Shown: one piece after another, positions 23,946 through 36,500 of the stretch
How the letters are laid out: every line of letters begins with the position of its first letter
Numbering within the stretch: the first letter of the stretch is position 1
Source of the DNA: Lumbricus rubellus
Taxonomy: Eukaryota; Annelida; Clitellata; Crassiclitellata; Lumbricidae
DNA: 64,000 bases
Reading direction: 5' to 3'
Assembly (NCBI GenBank): GCA_945859605.1
Contig: OX243814.1
Coordinates: 27,948,286 to 28,012,285 of the forward strand
Translations under genes and position numbers: made by a program
The notes under the pieces: generated by a model
The model's input: only the letters and a program-made list of their open reading frames with translations
What the model was told of the DNA's origin: nothing
The model's database searches: none

Positions 23946-26900
23946 ATGGCGGACGAAGAAAAAGTTGTCGATGCTGCAGGAGATGAAAGTGTAGTTGAAC
24001 AGACATCCAGCTTCTGGTCGGAATTATTGACTAGTCCCATTAATTTGGCTCTTCTTGGACTGTGCTGCTTTCTGTTGTATCAGATTGTGAAAAGTCGGCG
24101 GCGAGATGCTGCACCAAACATCGCTGAACTGCCTCCCCTCAAGAAACAAGACTTCACGCTTGAACAGCTGCGAAAATATGATGGGCGGGGCGAGGGTGGA
24201 CGTATTCTGATGGCTGTCAACGGGCGGGTTTTCGACGTTACCAAGGGAAGGAAAAACTACGGACCCGGTTGGTTAATAAAGAGTGTCTGCTTCAACACCT
24301 TTCTTGATATATGTTTCTACTGCAACGCGGTTCACTGTCAATTTTATTTGAATATGCACAGGCAGGCTGTTTGAAATGACTTTTCAATTTTCATGGTTTA
24401 AGAGAAGTAAATTGATTTTATACTTATGTTTTAATCAATTCAAATGCTGCTCTTTGAGGTGAATCTATGAATGCGCTTGTGATAAATTCATGTATTTCTG
24501 TAAACTGTAGGAGTCTAGCAATGATGATCATCAACTAGAGATGATGAATTATTCAGTTGTAGGGCAACTAAATGAACTAATTCTAGGAATATGATGATTG
24601 TATGAGACTTAGTTTTGAAAATGTGATATTAAAACTATAAAACTGGTTTTGGTTTGAATTTAATTATAATCATCAAATTTTATGCTGAAAACACAACTCT
24701 AAGAAGGGCAATCAGGGTTTTTGCTATAAATTTCCTTATTGTACTAAATTTGCTAAATAAACACTCCTTTTTCAAATTAACAACTAAAAGTTATTTTTTC
24801 TAAGCATAGCAAATGATTTAACATTGCACCTTTAAAAAGTAGGCCTATTATGAGAAATTACGAAATGCTAACTGGAATTTCATATTTGTTTTGTTTATTC
24901 TACCTAAAGATAGTTATCATGGACTTTAAATAGAATCATATTTAACCCTTTACCCTTTCATTTTTAAATTTTAAGTTCGTTTTCAGCGGATATTCTCGGG
25001 GCAAAAGGGTAAAAGATTAAAATGTGGTGCATGGCAATCTTGGACTTGGATTTTTGAAGAGAATCCTTCCCACATCTTGGTCGCATTTTTTGGTATTTAG
25101 CATATGTTCAAAAATGAAAGTTTCTAATTGGTTGTTTTATAGAATGGACTACAAAATTACTGGCCATGTTCTTCTTTGTTATGCATTTGTTGCCCTGAGC
25201 CTTAGGTTGTCTGTGTGATAAATGTTTCATTTCGATGTTTTATATAGCTCCTTTCATTGGGCTGGCGCTTGACGAATACCTGCACGGTTTCTCGTGGATT
25301 TTGTTTGTTTTTTGTAGCGTTCATGTATTTACATAAATTTCAGAAAGGAATCTACCAGTAATTAGATTAGCATTATGGCTGTCGGGTAACAGGACAGTTA
25401 CCCCCTGGACAATTACCCCCGGACAATTACCCCCCGACAATTACCCCTGGACAATTACCCCCAGGACAATTACCCCCCGGACAACTACCCCCCGTGCCAA
25501 TTACCCCCTGGACAACTACCCCCCGTACCAATTACCCCCTGGACAATTACCCCCCGTGCCACAGTGTGAGCTTGTTGTTTCACGCGTTGATCTCTTTACC
25601 AGTCTCTTTGTATTTGTCAGACGTTCAGCGCTGCCTAAGCCTATCCTAAATAACTTTACTGTGGTATAACCAATTACCCCCGTGCAAAATTAAGTCATGT
25701 TAAACGCCTGCCTAATTAAATATTTAAATGTTATTGATAGAGTTATGACTTTAGTTAGCATAATAACTGAGCAAGGTTAAGAGCAACTCCACGAAGATGG
25801 GCAAATTATTGTTAAACATTCAAGAAAAATACTAAATCAAATCTTAAAACGGTGTTCTAAGCTAACGTGTGAAAAAGGTTCTTTGTTAAAAAACTTCAAC
25901 GTTTTAAACGCCTGCTTAATAAAATATTTAAATGTAATTATCGATAGAGTTCTGCCTATTTTCGTACTCAAATGAAACGACACCATTTTGCTAAATTCTT
26001 GTGTTTCACGTAGAGAAAACCTGTACACAGATAGCTAAGAAATAATGGTAGTAGCGAGGATCTAGTGTGTATAAGTGTGTACAAGAAGTATTGTAGAGTG
26101 AGATAGTGAAGAAAGATGGCTATACCACAGTAAAGTTATTTAGGATAGGCTTAGGCAGCGCTGAACATCTGACAAATACAAAGAGACGGGTAAAGAGATT
26201 AACGCGTGAAACAACAAGCTCACACTGTGGCACGGGGGGGGGGGTAATTGTCCGGGGGGTAATTGGTACGGGGGTAGTTGTCCGGGGGGTAATTGGCACG
26301 GGGGGGTAGTTGTCCGGGGGGTAATTGTCCTGGGGGGTAATTGTCCAGGGGTAATTGTCCAGGGGTAATTGTCCGGGGGGTAATTGTCCAGGGGGTAATT
26401 GCCCTAGAACCGGCTGTCGGAATCGTAATTAAAAGAAATCCTTGAGCTCAAGGGAGGAAGTTCTGTCTAGTTACTGGTATATATGACCGGGACACAAAAT
26501 TAAAAGGGGGTCCGTGAGTCTGAAAAGATTGAGAACCACTGCTCTGTACCCAGTATATTCCATCCAAGGAGATAGATTAATTCATCCTGCCATGACTAAT
26601 ACACTGCTGTTTCTGACTTCAACTCACAGCTTCACACGTGACAGGCAACATCTGTTATACTGACAAAGCTCTCTGGCTGGGCTTTGATATTGATTTACGG
26701 GCTCAGGTCTGGCCCTATGAACGGGTACTGGGGCATTTGAGTGCCCGTTGAAAGCTCTGATTAGCATTCAATATAAACCACAGAACTATGATAACGGAAC
26801 TTTTTTCTTTTTCATGATGTTTAGCCGATATATATATTCTTGTCACTTTCATCTTTTAAAGTGATTATCTTTGGGTGCATTGATATGGAACCAGACCAGG

Positions 26901-28023
26901 TTTCCATTTAGTACTAGGTGATATTTTGTTCTATCTGTTTTTGTGTCAAGTGTAACTTGTAAATACTTTGTATCACTAATCTTCTGAACCTTATTGGTGG
27001 GCTGTGGTGTATGTAATTCTAATTGTAATCGAACATTTATATAGCGCCACTTCAACAGAACTCCTCAGAGGCGCTTCCGACCTGACTCCAAACCATAATC
27101 AAAGAGAATGGTTTTCAAACGCTTGCGGAAAAGGGGCAAAGAAAAACAAAGAAGTTCATTACGGAGACTTATAGGTAACTAATTCCAGAAAGACGGACCG
27201 ACGATATGTGAATTGGAACTTCTGATTAATTGGTGGGCTGTGGTGTATGTGAATTGGAACTTCTGACTAGTAGTGACTGTTGGATGTGGTATTGAATAAT
27301 CATGCAGCGGTGCTCTGTTTTAGGTGGTCCGTATGGAGTGTTTGCTGGAAGAGATGCTTCTCGAGGTCTCGGAACATTTTCCGTAAAGGAAGATGCGATT
27401 AAAAGCCACTACGACGATCTCAGCGATCTCACGTCGAAGCAAATGGAGAGCATACGCGAATGGGAATTGCAATTCATGGGTTGGTAATAATTCTTCTTGT
27501 AACCTAAGCCCACATCTGTTTCTGTGTTCTTGTACCATCCTAACAGTTACGTGGGGCGCGGTGGTATAGTGGTGGCGTCATTGCCTTGGAGCCGGAAGCT
27601 TCGAGGTTCGAACCCACCTCAAGTCGCTGCGTAGGGACCTTGGGCAAGTCCTTCACTCACAATTGCTCAGCGCTTCGGCGTGAAACTACGATGCAGTGTC
27701 CGCTCTGCATTCGGGAGTGCCTCTGAGAAGAGAGAGCTTGAAGGGGCGCTATAACAAGTGCACATACAAACAAGCATCTGTTTCTGTGTTCTTGTTCTTT
27801 GCGATTCTGCCAAAAAAGACACTTGTTGGTGATTGATGCTTCCTAGGTGGACAGTGATTTAATTTCTAGACTTTACGTTTTGATATTTTAATCACGTGAT
27901 GTTTCCTTGCTTTCAGAGAAGTACCAGCTCGTCGGTCGACTACTGAAAGATGGCGAGGAGCCAACAGACTACACGGACACCGAAGAGGAGACGGCCGCTT
28001 CGGACAAAACCAAAACAGAATGA
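23946..28023 (+). CDS. PGRMC1: Membrane-associated progesterone receptor component (PGRMC)
   Basis: Three coding exons: 23946-24267, 27324-27479 and 27917-28023 (stop TGA). Phases agree (322, 156 and 107 bp; 194 residues, close to the vertebrate length of 195). All junctions are GT-AG. Order of parts: acidic N-terminus, one membrane helix at about 32-48, then a cytochrome-b5-like haem domain from about residue 70. [17 protein letters not shown] contains the Tyr (about 111) equivalent to the PGRMC1 haem-ligand tyrosine, then [30 protein letters not shown] and an acidic tail. Known relatives are ER proteins binding haem and P450s. The start at 23946 is chosen because MADEEK suits the family; an in-frame ATG at 23904 would add 14 unlikely residues. 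The first intron holds a piggyBac-type MITE, a foldback element and a LINE scrap; the second holds a SINE. PGRMC1 versus PGRMC2 cannot be distinguished in an invertebrate. Confidence 0.96.
24942..25020. mobile_element. Miniature piggyBac-like element (TTAA ends), 79 bp with TSDs
   Basis: Reads TTAACCCTTTACCCTTTC at the left and AAAAGGGTAAAAGATTAA at the right, imperfect inverted repeats bounded by TTAA on both sides. It lies in PGRMC intron 1. It is similar in design to 28387-28457. Confidence 0.6.
25385..26411. mobile_element. 1,027-bp foldback transposon with ~290-bp inverted repeats made of tandem motifs
   Basis: The flanking 8-bp TSD is GGCTGTCG (25377-25384, 26412-26419). The terminal repeats start GGTAACAGGACAGTTACC on the left and GGTTCTAGGGCAATTACC (complement of the right end). 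Each arm consists of about ten tandem GGACAATTACCCC-type units followed by a unique ~110-bp block (TTAGGATAGGCTTAGGCAGC and neighbours) that is nearly perfectly inverted in the other arm. The ~430-bp centre has a direct duplication starting TTAAACGCCTGC at about 25698 and 25903. No open frame. It is in PGRMC intron 1. Superfamily uncertain: MULE, Merlin or other foldback type. Confidence 0.85.
27028..27215 (-). mobile_element. CR1/L2-like LINE 3' end
   Basis: In minus orientation it encodes a diverged 'GPSFWN.LP.SLRNE...F..RLKT.LF' segment and ends in the GGCGCTATATAAATG terminus shared by other copies. It lies in PGRMC intron 1, about 110 bp upstream of exon 2. Confidence 0.6.
27534..27774 (+). 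mobile_element. tRNA-derived SINE (family 1) with LINE-like 3' tail, complete
   Basis: The head contains an A box (GGTGGTATAGTGG) and a B box (GGTTCGAACCC). The body includes GGGCAAGTCCTTCACTCACA, and the tail GAGTGCCTCTGAGAAGAG then GCTTGAAGGGGCGCTATAAC matches the 3' end of the CR1/L2-like LINEs of this window. Perfect 21-bp TSDs starting CATCTGTTTCTGTG flank it (27513-27533, 27775-27795). It sits in PGRMC intron 2. Minus-strand copies are at about 35781, 46128 and 56839. Confidence 0.92.
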
Positions 28024-28386
28024 ATTGATAGACAATGCCTATTGTCGTTGGCCCCCCTTCCGTTAAATGCGAGAATCGTTGTTCTCCAGTGCTTCATATG
28101 TACCTTCTTCGTATGTACCTTCGTTCGATAAATTAAAGGCACCACAGACCTGCTTTCTAGTGACTATGTAATATTGTTCAATTTCATATGGCACAACCAA
28201 ACTGTAGTTGTATGTATGACTTGTATGCGCACCAGTGATTATCTGGACTATGTCATCGTTATCTGACGTGTTTTGTGGTGTGACGTAGTCATGCGTGTTT
28301 CTGCTCTTCTCTGGTCAGAATGGGGAGTGATTTGAACTGTACGTTAAAGTGTTATGATTTCATTGTGCGTTTGCATTGCGTTTGTG

Positions 28387-28457
28387 TTAACCCTTTAATG
28401 CCGGAGGGTATAGGATTTCCCATACCATTTACTACCATCTCGGCATTAAAGGGTTAA
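28387..28457. mobile_element. 71-bp piggyBac-type micro-MITE
   Basis: A perfect 17-bp palindromic frame: TTAACCCTTTAATGCCG at 28387-28403 and CGGCATTAAAGGGTTAA at 28441-28457, enclosing 37 bp. TTAA at both outer edges plus CCCTTT ends fits piggyBac. A single-sided copy (ACCCTTTAATGCCGAGATAG) appears near 2649. Confidence 0.7.
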
Positions 28458-29430
28458 GCGAAATGAAAGAGGGAGCCCTGTTGTTTTTGCTGCCATGAAG
28501 ATTTCGTTGGTGCTGTTGTGTGCCTATGTTTCTCTACGGGGCAACTGTTTTTTTTAAAGAACTGTTTAATCCTTAAACGAAGAGAGAGTGCTAAAAGTGA
28601 TGGGGAACCAGCGCAGCTTGTCGTGTAAGGATTAAAAAGTTTTTCGTGGAGGGGGAATTACTGAATTAATTGACTAACTTTTCAATGCTGAGAGAATTTA
28701 GCACCTGGTTCGTGGATTTTTTCTTTGACATTATGATCCATTATGATTTGGTGTTCATATTGCTTTACTTGCTGTAAATATATTATATATAATACGCGTT
28801 GTCTATTGTCTTGTGCATATAATCGAATTACAATGGGCTGGCCGAAATTGTTTTTCAGTTTTTCTGTAGAAATAGTAATTCTGGCTGTTATTTACTTTAG
28901 TTGCCGAAACTTTCGTGTCCACTTTCTTGTCTACTTGGTAAGCCTACTAGCACAATGATTAACTTCTGGATCTCTGCTATATGCCATGTCTGAAATTGTT
29001 GCATAGGCAGGCATTCAGCACACCTAATTGTGTACTTGTAATTCTACATCAATTGCAGTTATCAACTTATAAAGCACTTGTCTGATGTGGTCATGTTTAA
29101 TGAGAAGTGGTTGTGTTATTGTATGTACTTCTACTGGTTTGTCTTTGGTTTTCGGTTGTAATAGTGAAACAGAAAATAGGTAAAATGGAGGAAACAGAAT
29201 GTACCCAACATAATTATTATACACAGTGCAACTTGCGGTTCAATATGGTTTCTCGATTTACTGGCGTCCCTCTCAGTTTTAGACGGACATCCATATCGAG
29301 TAGCTGTACAGGGTTTCCATAGAGATGGGATGAAGCTGTGTTGATGTGAAGTAGAAGCTTGCTGTTGCTTAAGGTGTCCTGTCACTTCGTAAATGAAATT
29401 CATTTCCTACGTTAAAAAATGATGAAAATC

Positions 29431-29541
29431 TAACTCCATCTTTGAGCATCGGAACTCTAGCTCCATCTTTGAGCATTGGAACTCTAACTCCATCTTTGAG
29501 CATTGGAACTCTAACTCCATCTTTGAGCATTGGAACTCTAA
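29431..29541. repeat. 27-bp minisatellite, ~4 copies
   Basis: Unit CTCCATCTTTGAGCATTGGA then ACTCTAA, in-frame on the minus strand. The flank (GCGCCTCAGATTCACATTTC) resembles the complement of sequence near 460-500, so it belongs to a dispersed repeat. Confidence 0.85.
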
Positions 29542-30394
29542 CAACATCTTCCTCTGGCAGGTTTGCGCCTCAGATTCACATTTCGGTTTGTTGCGAGTAA
29601 GAGATTTATTTAATAATTGTAATGTTTCGGATGTTTTTATTTCTAAGCCTTCCATGGGAGCAGTAGTAGTGTTCCAAATATTTTCGGAATTTGTTTCTGG
29701 TTACGATTGACGTCTATTGTAGTAAATTGGTGCATTTTCGATTTCAGTTCTCTTTCACAATATGTTATAAACAGTTCTGTGTGTTTATCGTTATTTCGTG
29801 CATTATTTACAACGTGAGATAAACTGATAATTTACCTTAGGTGGCAAAGATTAATTTAGGAGTAAAGCGAATCAGTAAAACTGTTGTTGAAAACCATAAT
29901 TGATTACTAAAATTATTATAACTATTATTATTTTATTGTAATTTAGTATTATTGTTATTCTGTAGCCTTTGTTTGTAGCATGTAACTTACGTCTTGAGAA
30001 TACAATAGTTTATTTGTGTACTGGTAGTAGATTGATTCTGGTGCACGAACAGTTTTTTGTCTTGTTCATTGTGACGAGAGTTTCGGATATGTACAGGAAG
30101 AGGAAGATTAGAGACATTGTGGATTTCTCTTTTGTGAGAGGCCGAGTGCAATAGTATTTGTTTAATTTTAAACTGATTCCCCATGGCATGGTTACAATTC
30201 ACAGTGTGAACAACATACGATGCCAAGTTGTTATCATAGGACTCGGATTTAACTTTTACCGCCGTGCAAGGCGCCCGCCCATCACATCCTACTGTTTATT
30301 TTACCATCTGCTGAAAGGAAGGCTGAGCCGACCTTTGGGAGAGTGTTAAGAATCGAGAATCGATCCCGCATATGTGCGCTCTTTGGATCCGTTT

Positions 30395-30660
30395 TATCAT
30401 TACCCTAACCCCTCCTATTTTTCACTCTAATCCCCTTCTATTTTTCACCCTAACACCCTCCTATTTTCCTGTATGGAATTGGTGACCTGTTACTTGAGGG
30501 TGGTTTTGCCACCCCTCCTATTTTTCGCACTAACCCTCTTATTTTCCTGTATAGAATTAGTGACCAATTACTGGAGAGTGGTTTGCCACCACCTCCAATT
30601 TTTCACCCTAACCCCTCCTATTTTCCTGTATGGAATTGGTAACCAGTTACTGGAGGTGGG
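30395..30660. repeat. Tandem repeat of CCCTCCTATTTTTCACCCTA / GTATGGAATTGGTGACC blocks
   Basis: Three imperfect units of about 65-75 bp, each with a pyrimidine-rich block (CCTCCTATTTTTC) and a block TTCCTGTATGGAATTGGTAA. No coding interpretation. Confidence 0.75.
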
Positions 30661-31821
30661 TTCTGTTGATAGATGCCTTGTGTATATTGTGCTATAGACG
30701 TTATTTCCAGATTAAATAAAATGGCTGCTGGCCAAAACTGTGAATAAGAATCTTTGTTTTGAAGTGGCTGTCCTCACTCGTGCTGTCGTGTTTAAATAAA
30801 CAAAACTGGAAAGTGCTACAACTCGACGATTGTGGTCAGTTGTTTAAAAATGTTTATAAAATTGTAAGTTCAACATCTACTGCGCACATCAGAATGCACG
30901 TGGGTAGAATCGATTTTGAAAATGCTCAAGTTCCATTTACTTCCACTTCTCACCATTTGGCAGATGACCTGTTTGCTGGTTGTATGCACGAATATTTTTT
31001 TGTGCAAGTTTTGATGTTTGATTGCATGAGTGTGAGGTCACCTGGTCCCTTGGGTTGGTGTTGCTCTAGACCATTGAGCACCATTTTCAATGCCTTCTTC
31101 AATAGAAGGAGGAGGACTTTTTTAACATGGCTGTAGAAATTTGCCTTGACTTCAACTTAGCGAGGAAAATGTAAAAGAGTTTATTATATTCTAGCATCTT
31201 ATTGTGTATTTATTTAGCATTGTAAAAAATGTGATGTAGTGTTTAAAATGTCGTAACAGAGTAAAGTAGTCTTCTACATATCTGACGGTGGCAATGGGAA
31301 TGGACTTGTTAACATTTCCATAAGCTTGTACCCTAAGGAAGCCAGGCTAAATACTTTTGTGTGTACTTTAAATTGTGATAATATAAATATCATTTTGATG
31401 GGAATTTTACACAACCAACGTGCTAATTACTGATGTGGCTGAATATGATTTGTCGAAAGGTTAAATTGAGATATAAGTTGCATCAATTATCTTGATATTG
31501 CATGGAAAAGAACGCTTTTTTTGGTTGACTTTGTGAGTGATAAGTGGTCACTTATATCTGCTGAGGTCACTTATAAGGAGACCAGCTGCCTGCAATTTGA
31601 ACCGGGGAGGTATTGATGTCTTCTCTGACTAAAATTAAATCTACTGATTTAAGTGCTGTTGCTCCAACTTTATGTGCTGACGATTATTCATTATTAAATT
31701 TTGAAATCGGCCACAGTGGTTTTCTACTAGATTTCGTCCATTGGTCTTTTGGCCAAGGCCGGAATATGACAACGTTTTCTCAATAATTGCAAGGCTCATT
31801 GAGTCATTAGTCAATTGTTGT

Positions 31822-32004
31822 GCCATGTGCACTTTGGTAGCCATGTGCTCTTGGTAGCCATGTGCACTTTTTAGCCATGTGCACTTGGTAGCCATGTGCA
31901 CTTCTTGGTAGCCATGTGCACTTCTTAGCCATGTGCACTTGGTAGCCATGTGCACTCAGTAGCCATGTGCACTTGGTAGCCATGTGCACTTGGTAGCCAT
32001 GTTT
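31822..32004. repeat. 15-18-bp minisatellite (TAGCCATGTGCACTTGG)
   Basis: About eleven tandem units with length variation of 1-3 bases. They translate on the minus strand as HGYQVHMAT-like repeats. Confidence 0.9.
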
Positions 32005-33519
32005 CCTGGTGTACGTCGTGTGATATATGGTGCATTCCGGCGTGAAACCTCCCAAGATCTGATGTTGAACGATTTCTTTTTGTGTAATCCCTGTTTATGA
32101 TTAAGGGTCTACGGTGCCCTATGTATGCAAGATCTCTGAGTTATCAGATGTTATGTGTGGTTACAATTAAGTTTCGCTTGTTTGAATTTCTTTGGTCAAA
32201 CGTACGTTTGAATGACTCCGTTGCCAAGCTTAGTTTCATTGCAGTTGGTGTGTCGAAAGCATAACCTGCCTATTCAGTAGAAGAAAATGTGAAATGCATT
32301 GTATTGTTAACAGCTGGTAGGAATATTCTGCTACTGGTTTACATACCTTGTGGAAGTTCAAACAGTGTGTACCGTATAATTATTATGGTAACTGGCGTGT
32401 CTATGCTTTAGGACTGAAGTGGCTTCTAGAAGTTTACGATAGTATTTTTCTTGCATGAGAGTTTAAAGCAACTTTGTTTAGAAGGCATTCAAAGCGAATT
32501 CAGAAAAAAAGTTGAATAAACACCCGGCTGTTAATTTCATTTAACCGGTCTGCTTTCAGTGATTTTTAGGCAAAGTTTTACTACAAATCTAATGCACCAT
32601 TAATTTTACCTTTTTTCACAACAACGTGCAAACAAAATAAAGCTGTACATTACACGTATAACGTCGTATATATTTTGTTTAACAAAACTGTGCACAAAAC
32701 AATGGATGTGTAGAGGGAAGTGTATTAGTAGTATATGAAGTGTATGTAATGTGGGACTTTTCCTGAAAAGTTTATCGAGTTGAACGTGCTGAAAGCATCT
32801 TCAATCAGATGCCAAAGATGCTGACAAATTATGCAACTGCTTAGTCAACTGGAAACAAGACATAGTTATTCATTAAATGAGCTGAAATTTAATTAGGCTT
32901 CTTCAGGTTGTCAAAGATGAATTATCACGTGAATTAAATTGGCGTTTGATTAGAATTTTGTATAGACAAACTTCACAAAAATACCTAATGAAGACTTTCA
33001 GAAATAACTACGGGTAAGTGTAAACGAACGAGATTAAAGCTCTAGGCTAAAGATTGCACATATCCCTGCGTAATGTATGTTGTCGTAGTGCTTTCAATTG
33101 TCTTACAAATCAATTGTCTTAAAAAAATAACGTTTAGGCATTATTAATATTTGCAATAGCCCAGTTCATATGGAACAGGTAATTTCTAAACAGGTCTACT
33201 AGGTTCGAATTGGAAGACTTTCTGAGGACTGGTTTCCATGTACGGTTCTGTAAAACATCAATTACCTTGGACAACAGTTGTCACCGGTTTGTTAGAAGGT
33301 AGTGTTGATATTTTCGGTATTGATACTAGGTTTTTGTGGCCAACTTCATTATTGATAGCTAGGCTATGTGATCCGAGTTTAACCAGTTCCACAAATTGAC
33401 GGCATTTGACGTCAAGTCTACAGGACTGTTTTTATGTAAAGCATTGCGTGAATCGGCTGAAGGTAGTTGATGATGAATCATTGCTTTCCGCTGCAATGAA
33501 TCACGTTCCTTTGATTGAA

Positions 33520-36500
33520 TTAAACATCGTCCACGTCATTTTGATTCTCATTGCCATCCAAGTGATTCTTCCACTCATCTGGCGACCGACAACCGTCTTC
33601 TGAAGAGCCGCCACGTTGAGAATTCTTGTTTCCCTGTTCTTTGGTTTTCACATCGACAGATGAAACGTAGTCTGGTTTATCGACGTTTACGGATTCGTCT
33701 GACGACAGTTCCCCGTTCGAACAACCTCTCGTTTCTGATCTTGTTCGTTTTCCTGCGCTGTCGCCGACGGCTTCCGGTGACCGACTTCCGTTCTCGAGCG
33801 AATCCAAGATTTGGTTGTCTATTCCACTGTCGTTTTGCGGAGTATGAAAGGAATCGCCGGACAATGGTGGGATTGCTGGAGGAGAAGCAGGTGAGCGTTT
33901 CTGGTCAGCTAAAGTCAGGTAGTTGTTACCGACCGGATCTGAAGTCAGGCAGTTGTTACTGACCGGATCTGAAGTCAGGCAGTTGTTACTGACCGGATCT
34001 GAAGTCAGGCAGTTGTTACCGACTGGATCTGAAGTCAGGCAGTTGTTACTGACCGGATCTGAAGTCAGGCAGTTGTTACCGACCGGATCTGAAGTCAGGC
34101 AGTTGTTACTGACCGGATCTGAAGTCAGGCAGTTGTTACTGACCGGATCTGAAGTCAGGCAGTTGTTACCGACTGGATCTGAAGTCAGGCAGTTGTTACT
34201 GACCGGATCTGAAGTCAGGCAGTTGTTACCGACCGGATCTGAAGTCAGGCAGTTGTTACTGACCGGATCTGAAGTCAGGCGGTTGTTACTGACCGGATCT
34301 GAAGTCAGGCAGTTGTTACTGACCGGATCTGAAGTCAGGCAGTTGTTACCGACCGGATCTGAAGTCAGGCAGTTGTTACTGACCGGATCTGACGTAGCAT
34401 CATCATCATTGAAATCGTCGTATCTTAAAGAGAGAGGTAGGTCTCGTCGTTTCTGTTCAGACGAAGAAATCTGTTCGTTGCTTCCTGAGGAAAGAAGAAG
34501 ACCATTGGGTGGTCTGCCGAAGTAAGTATTCGGTTGAGATTCACAGTCGCTTGGTATGTTCGTGTTGTTGTCAACGTTCTCCTGTTCAGAAAAGAACGAA
34601 GATCCCGGATGTTGTTGGTTCAGTTTGTCCACTTGTCGATTTGCAACAGGAGTCGACATCTCGAAGGTTCTTGACAGAAGCTCTTGATTTGTGGCCACAA
34701 GCCGATCCATCTCCGCATCAAGGTCAAGGTCACACGACGGTTGACACAGCCGCTCTTCAAGGTCAACGATTCTATCGATGGTTCTGTCAATGCCAACATC
34801 ATCCGTCAGCATCACTCCAAGACCATCCTCCTCGTCGCAGCTACTGAACGCGTCGTCGCTGTGGAAACCGGTTTCGGAGGCTGGCAGATCGAAATCGACT
34901 GACGCCAGCTCGCTTCCGGTCGGTTCCGTGCGTTCGCTGATGATGCTCAGCGAGTCCTCGTCGTTGAAGACTCGCAGGTATCGTCTCGGCTGCTGAGGCA
35001 GAAGACTCGTCATCATCATCATCCCCTTCTGTTCCTCACCGACCTCGACAACAATAGACTGCGCGTGATCATCCACGACGTATTCGAAAGCATTGTCGAA
35101 AGGTGGAAAACGCGGTAAAGAGTCTCTTCCAGCCCCATCTCCCCTATCCGTTGACCCGCTCCAGACGACCATGTCTCGCAGGACTCCCAGCGAATCGATT
35201 TCCCCTTCCCAGTCTTGATCGTCATATGTTGTTATTGATGGACCCTGGAAGAGCTGTTCAATTTCTGCTTTCCACGCCAACAGCTCAAGGTCATTTTCGA
35301 GTGTCGTGGAGGTCAATTCCTCCGAATGAACAGATGTCAGGGATCCATCCGCATCTGATCCTGACCAGTCGCTCGTTTGAAAGTCCACTCCTCTCTGCCT
35401 CGCGAGTTCCGGTGAAAATTCTTCCAATGAAGACCACAAGGGTGAATAATTGTTTGAATCGAATTCGTTTGTGGCGTGCAATCTTCGAACCGTAGCAAAT
35501 GGTTTTTTTTGAGGACCAGGTGACTTTCGTTCTGCCAGAGATTGGAATTCATTTGACACGTGCGAATCATCTGAAATGTTAATTTCACCAACAAATTACA
35601 ATGGGTAAAAAACAGACTGCACAGTGCATAGGATATGTAGTCTATATTCAACATTCAGTTCACTTGAAAAGCACCTTTGGGGAGTACGAGCATTACAAGG
35701 AGTTCTACTGTCACCAGTACATGCGAAATTTGGTCAGAGACACTAGGTGTATGTAGGACCTACGTATGAGCACTTCTTTTGGCGCATCTTCAAGATTCCT
35801 ACTCAGAGGCGCTCCCGACTACAGCATGGACATTAAATTGGCGTTTCACGTCGAGCACGCATGATTATAGGCTAATTGCGAGTGAAGGACTTGCTCAGGG
35901 TCCCTACGCGGCGGCTTGAGGTGGATTCGAACCAGCAACTGTCCGCCTACAAGGCACTGAACATGCCCCTATACATCATCACACCCCATATATATATATA
36001 TATATATATATACTATGTATTTGAATCATTCATGAGCACTTGAAACTGGTTCTCTCTCTCTCACTCTCCCTCTATAGGCCTATCTATCTCTGTCCGTCTC
36101 TCTCTCTGTCCGTCCGTCTTTATCTCGGCCTATCTCTCTACTGGACTGAACTGAAAGCGTTTTAGTCATGCGGTAGGGCTGTAGGCTATACTGTGAAATA
36201 TAAACGGATGTTCCTGGAGGGTGGATGGGTGAACGAATGGAAAGATAGGTGGATGAATTGATGAATGGATTGACGGATGACAAGTTTGCGGATTATTAGA
36301 CGGATGAGTGACTGGTGAGAGGGCGCAGTTTTACAAAAGACGCCACATAAATCCGGATTATCCAACAAGAATTCGGGAACTGTGTTACCTGACCCTACCT
36401 ACCTACTCTAGTTACGAAAATAAAGATGATCTTGGCAACTTCTTATTGTTTCCCGAGGCTTACCTGCGCTAAGTTCGTTTCTACTAAGTCTGCCAACTTC

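Larger units (their letters stand above)
28024..33519. other. Intergenic region between convergent PGRMC and Rab-effector genes
   Basis: The left part is probably PGRMC 3' UTR; AATAAA signals occur near 30716, 32516 and 32635, so its true end is uncertain. It contains the 71-bp piggyBac-type MITE and three minisatellites (listed separately). Open frames of 60-125 codons show no family resemblance. Confidence 0.45.

Noticed and set aside
31822..32004. CRISPR-like array
   Set aside because: Units are contiguous with no unique spacers and the genome is eukaryotic; it is a minisatellite.
33923..34525. 200-codon plus-strand repeat protein (TGSEVRQLL units)
   Set aside because: Antisense of the 30-bp coding minisatellite; the minus frame is part of a phase-consistent gene with a recognisable Rab-binding domain.
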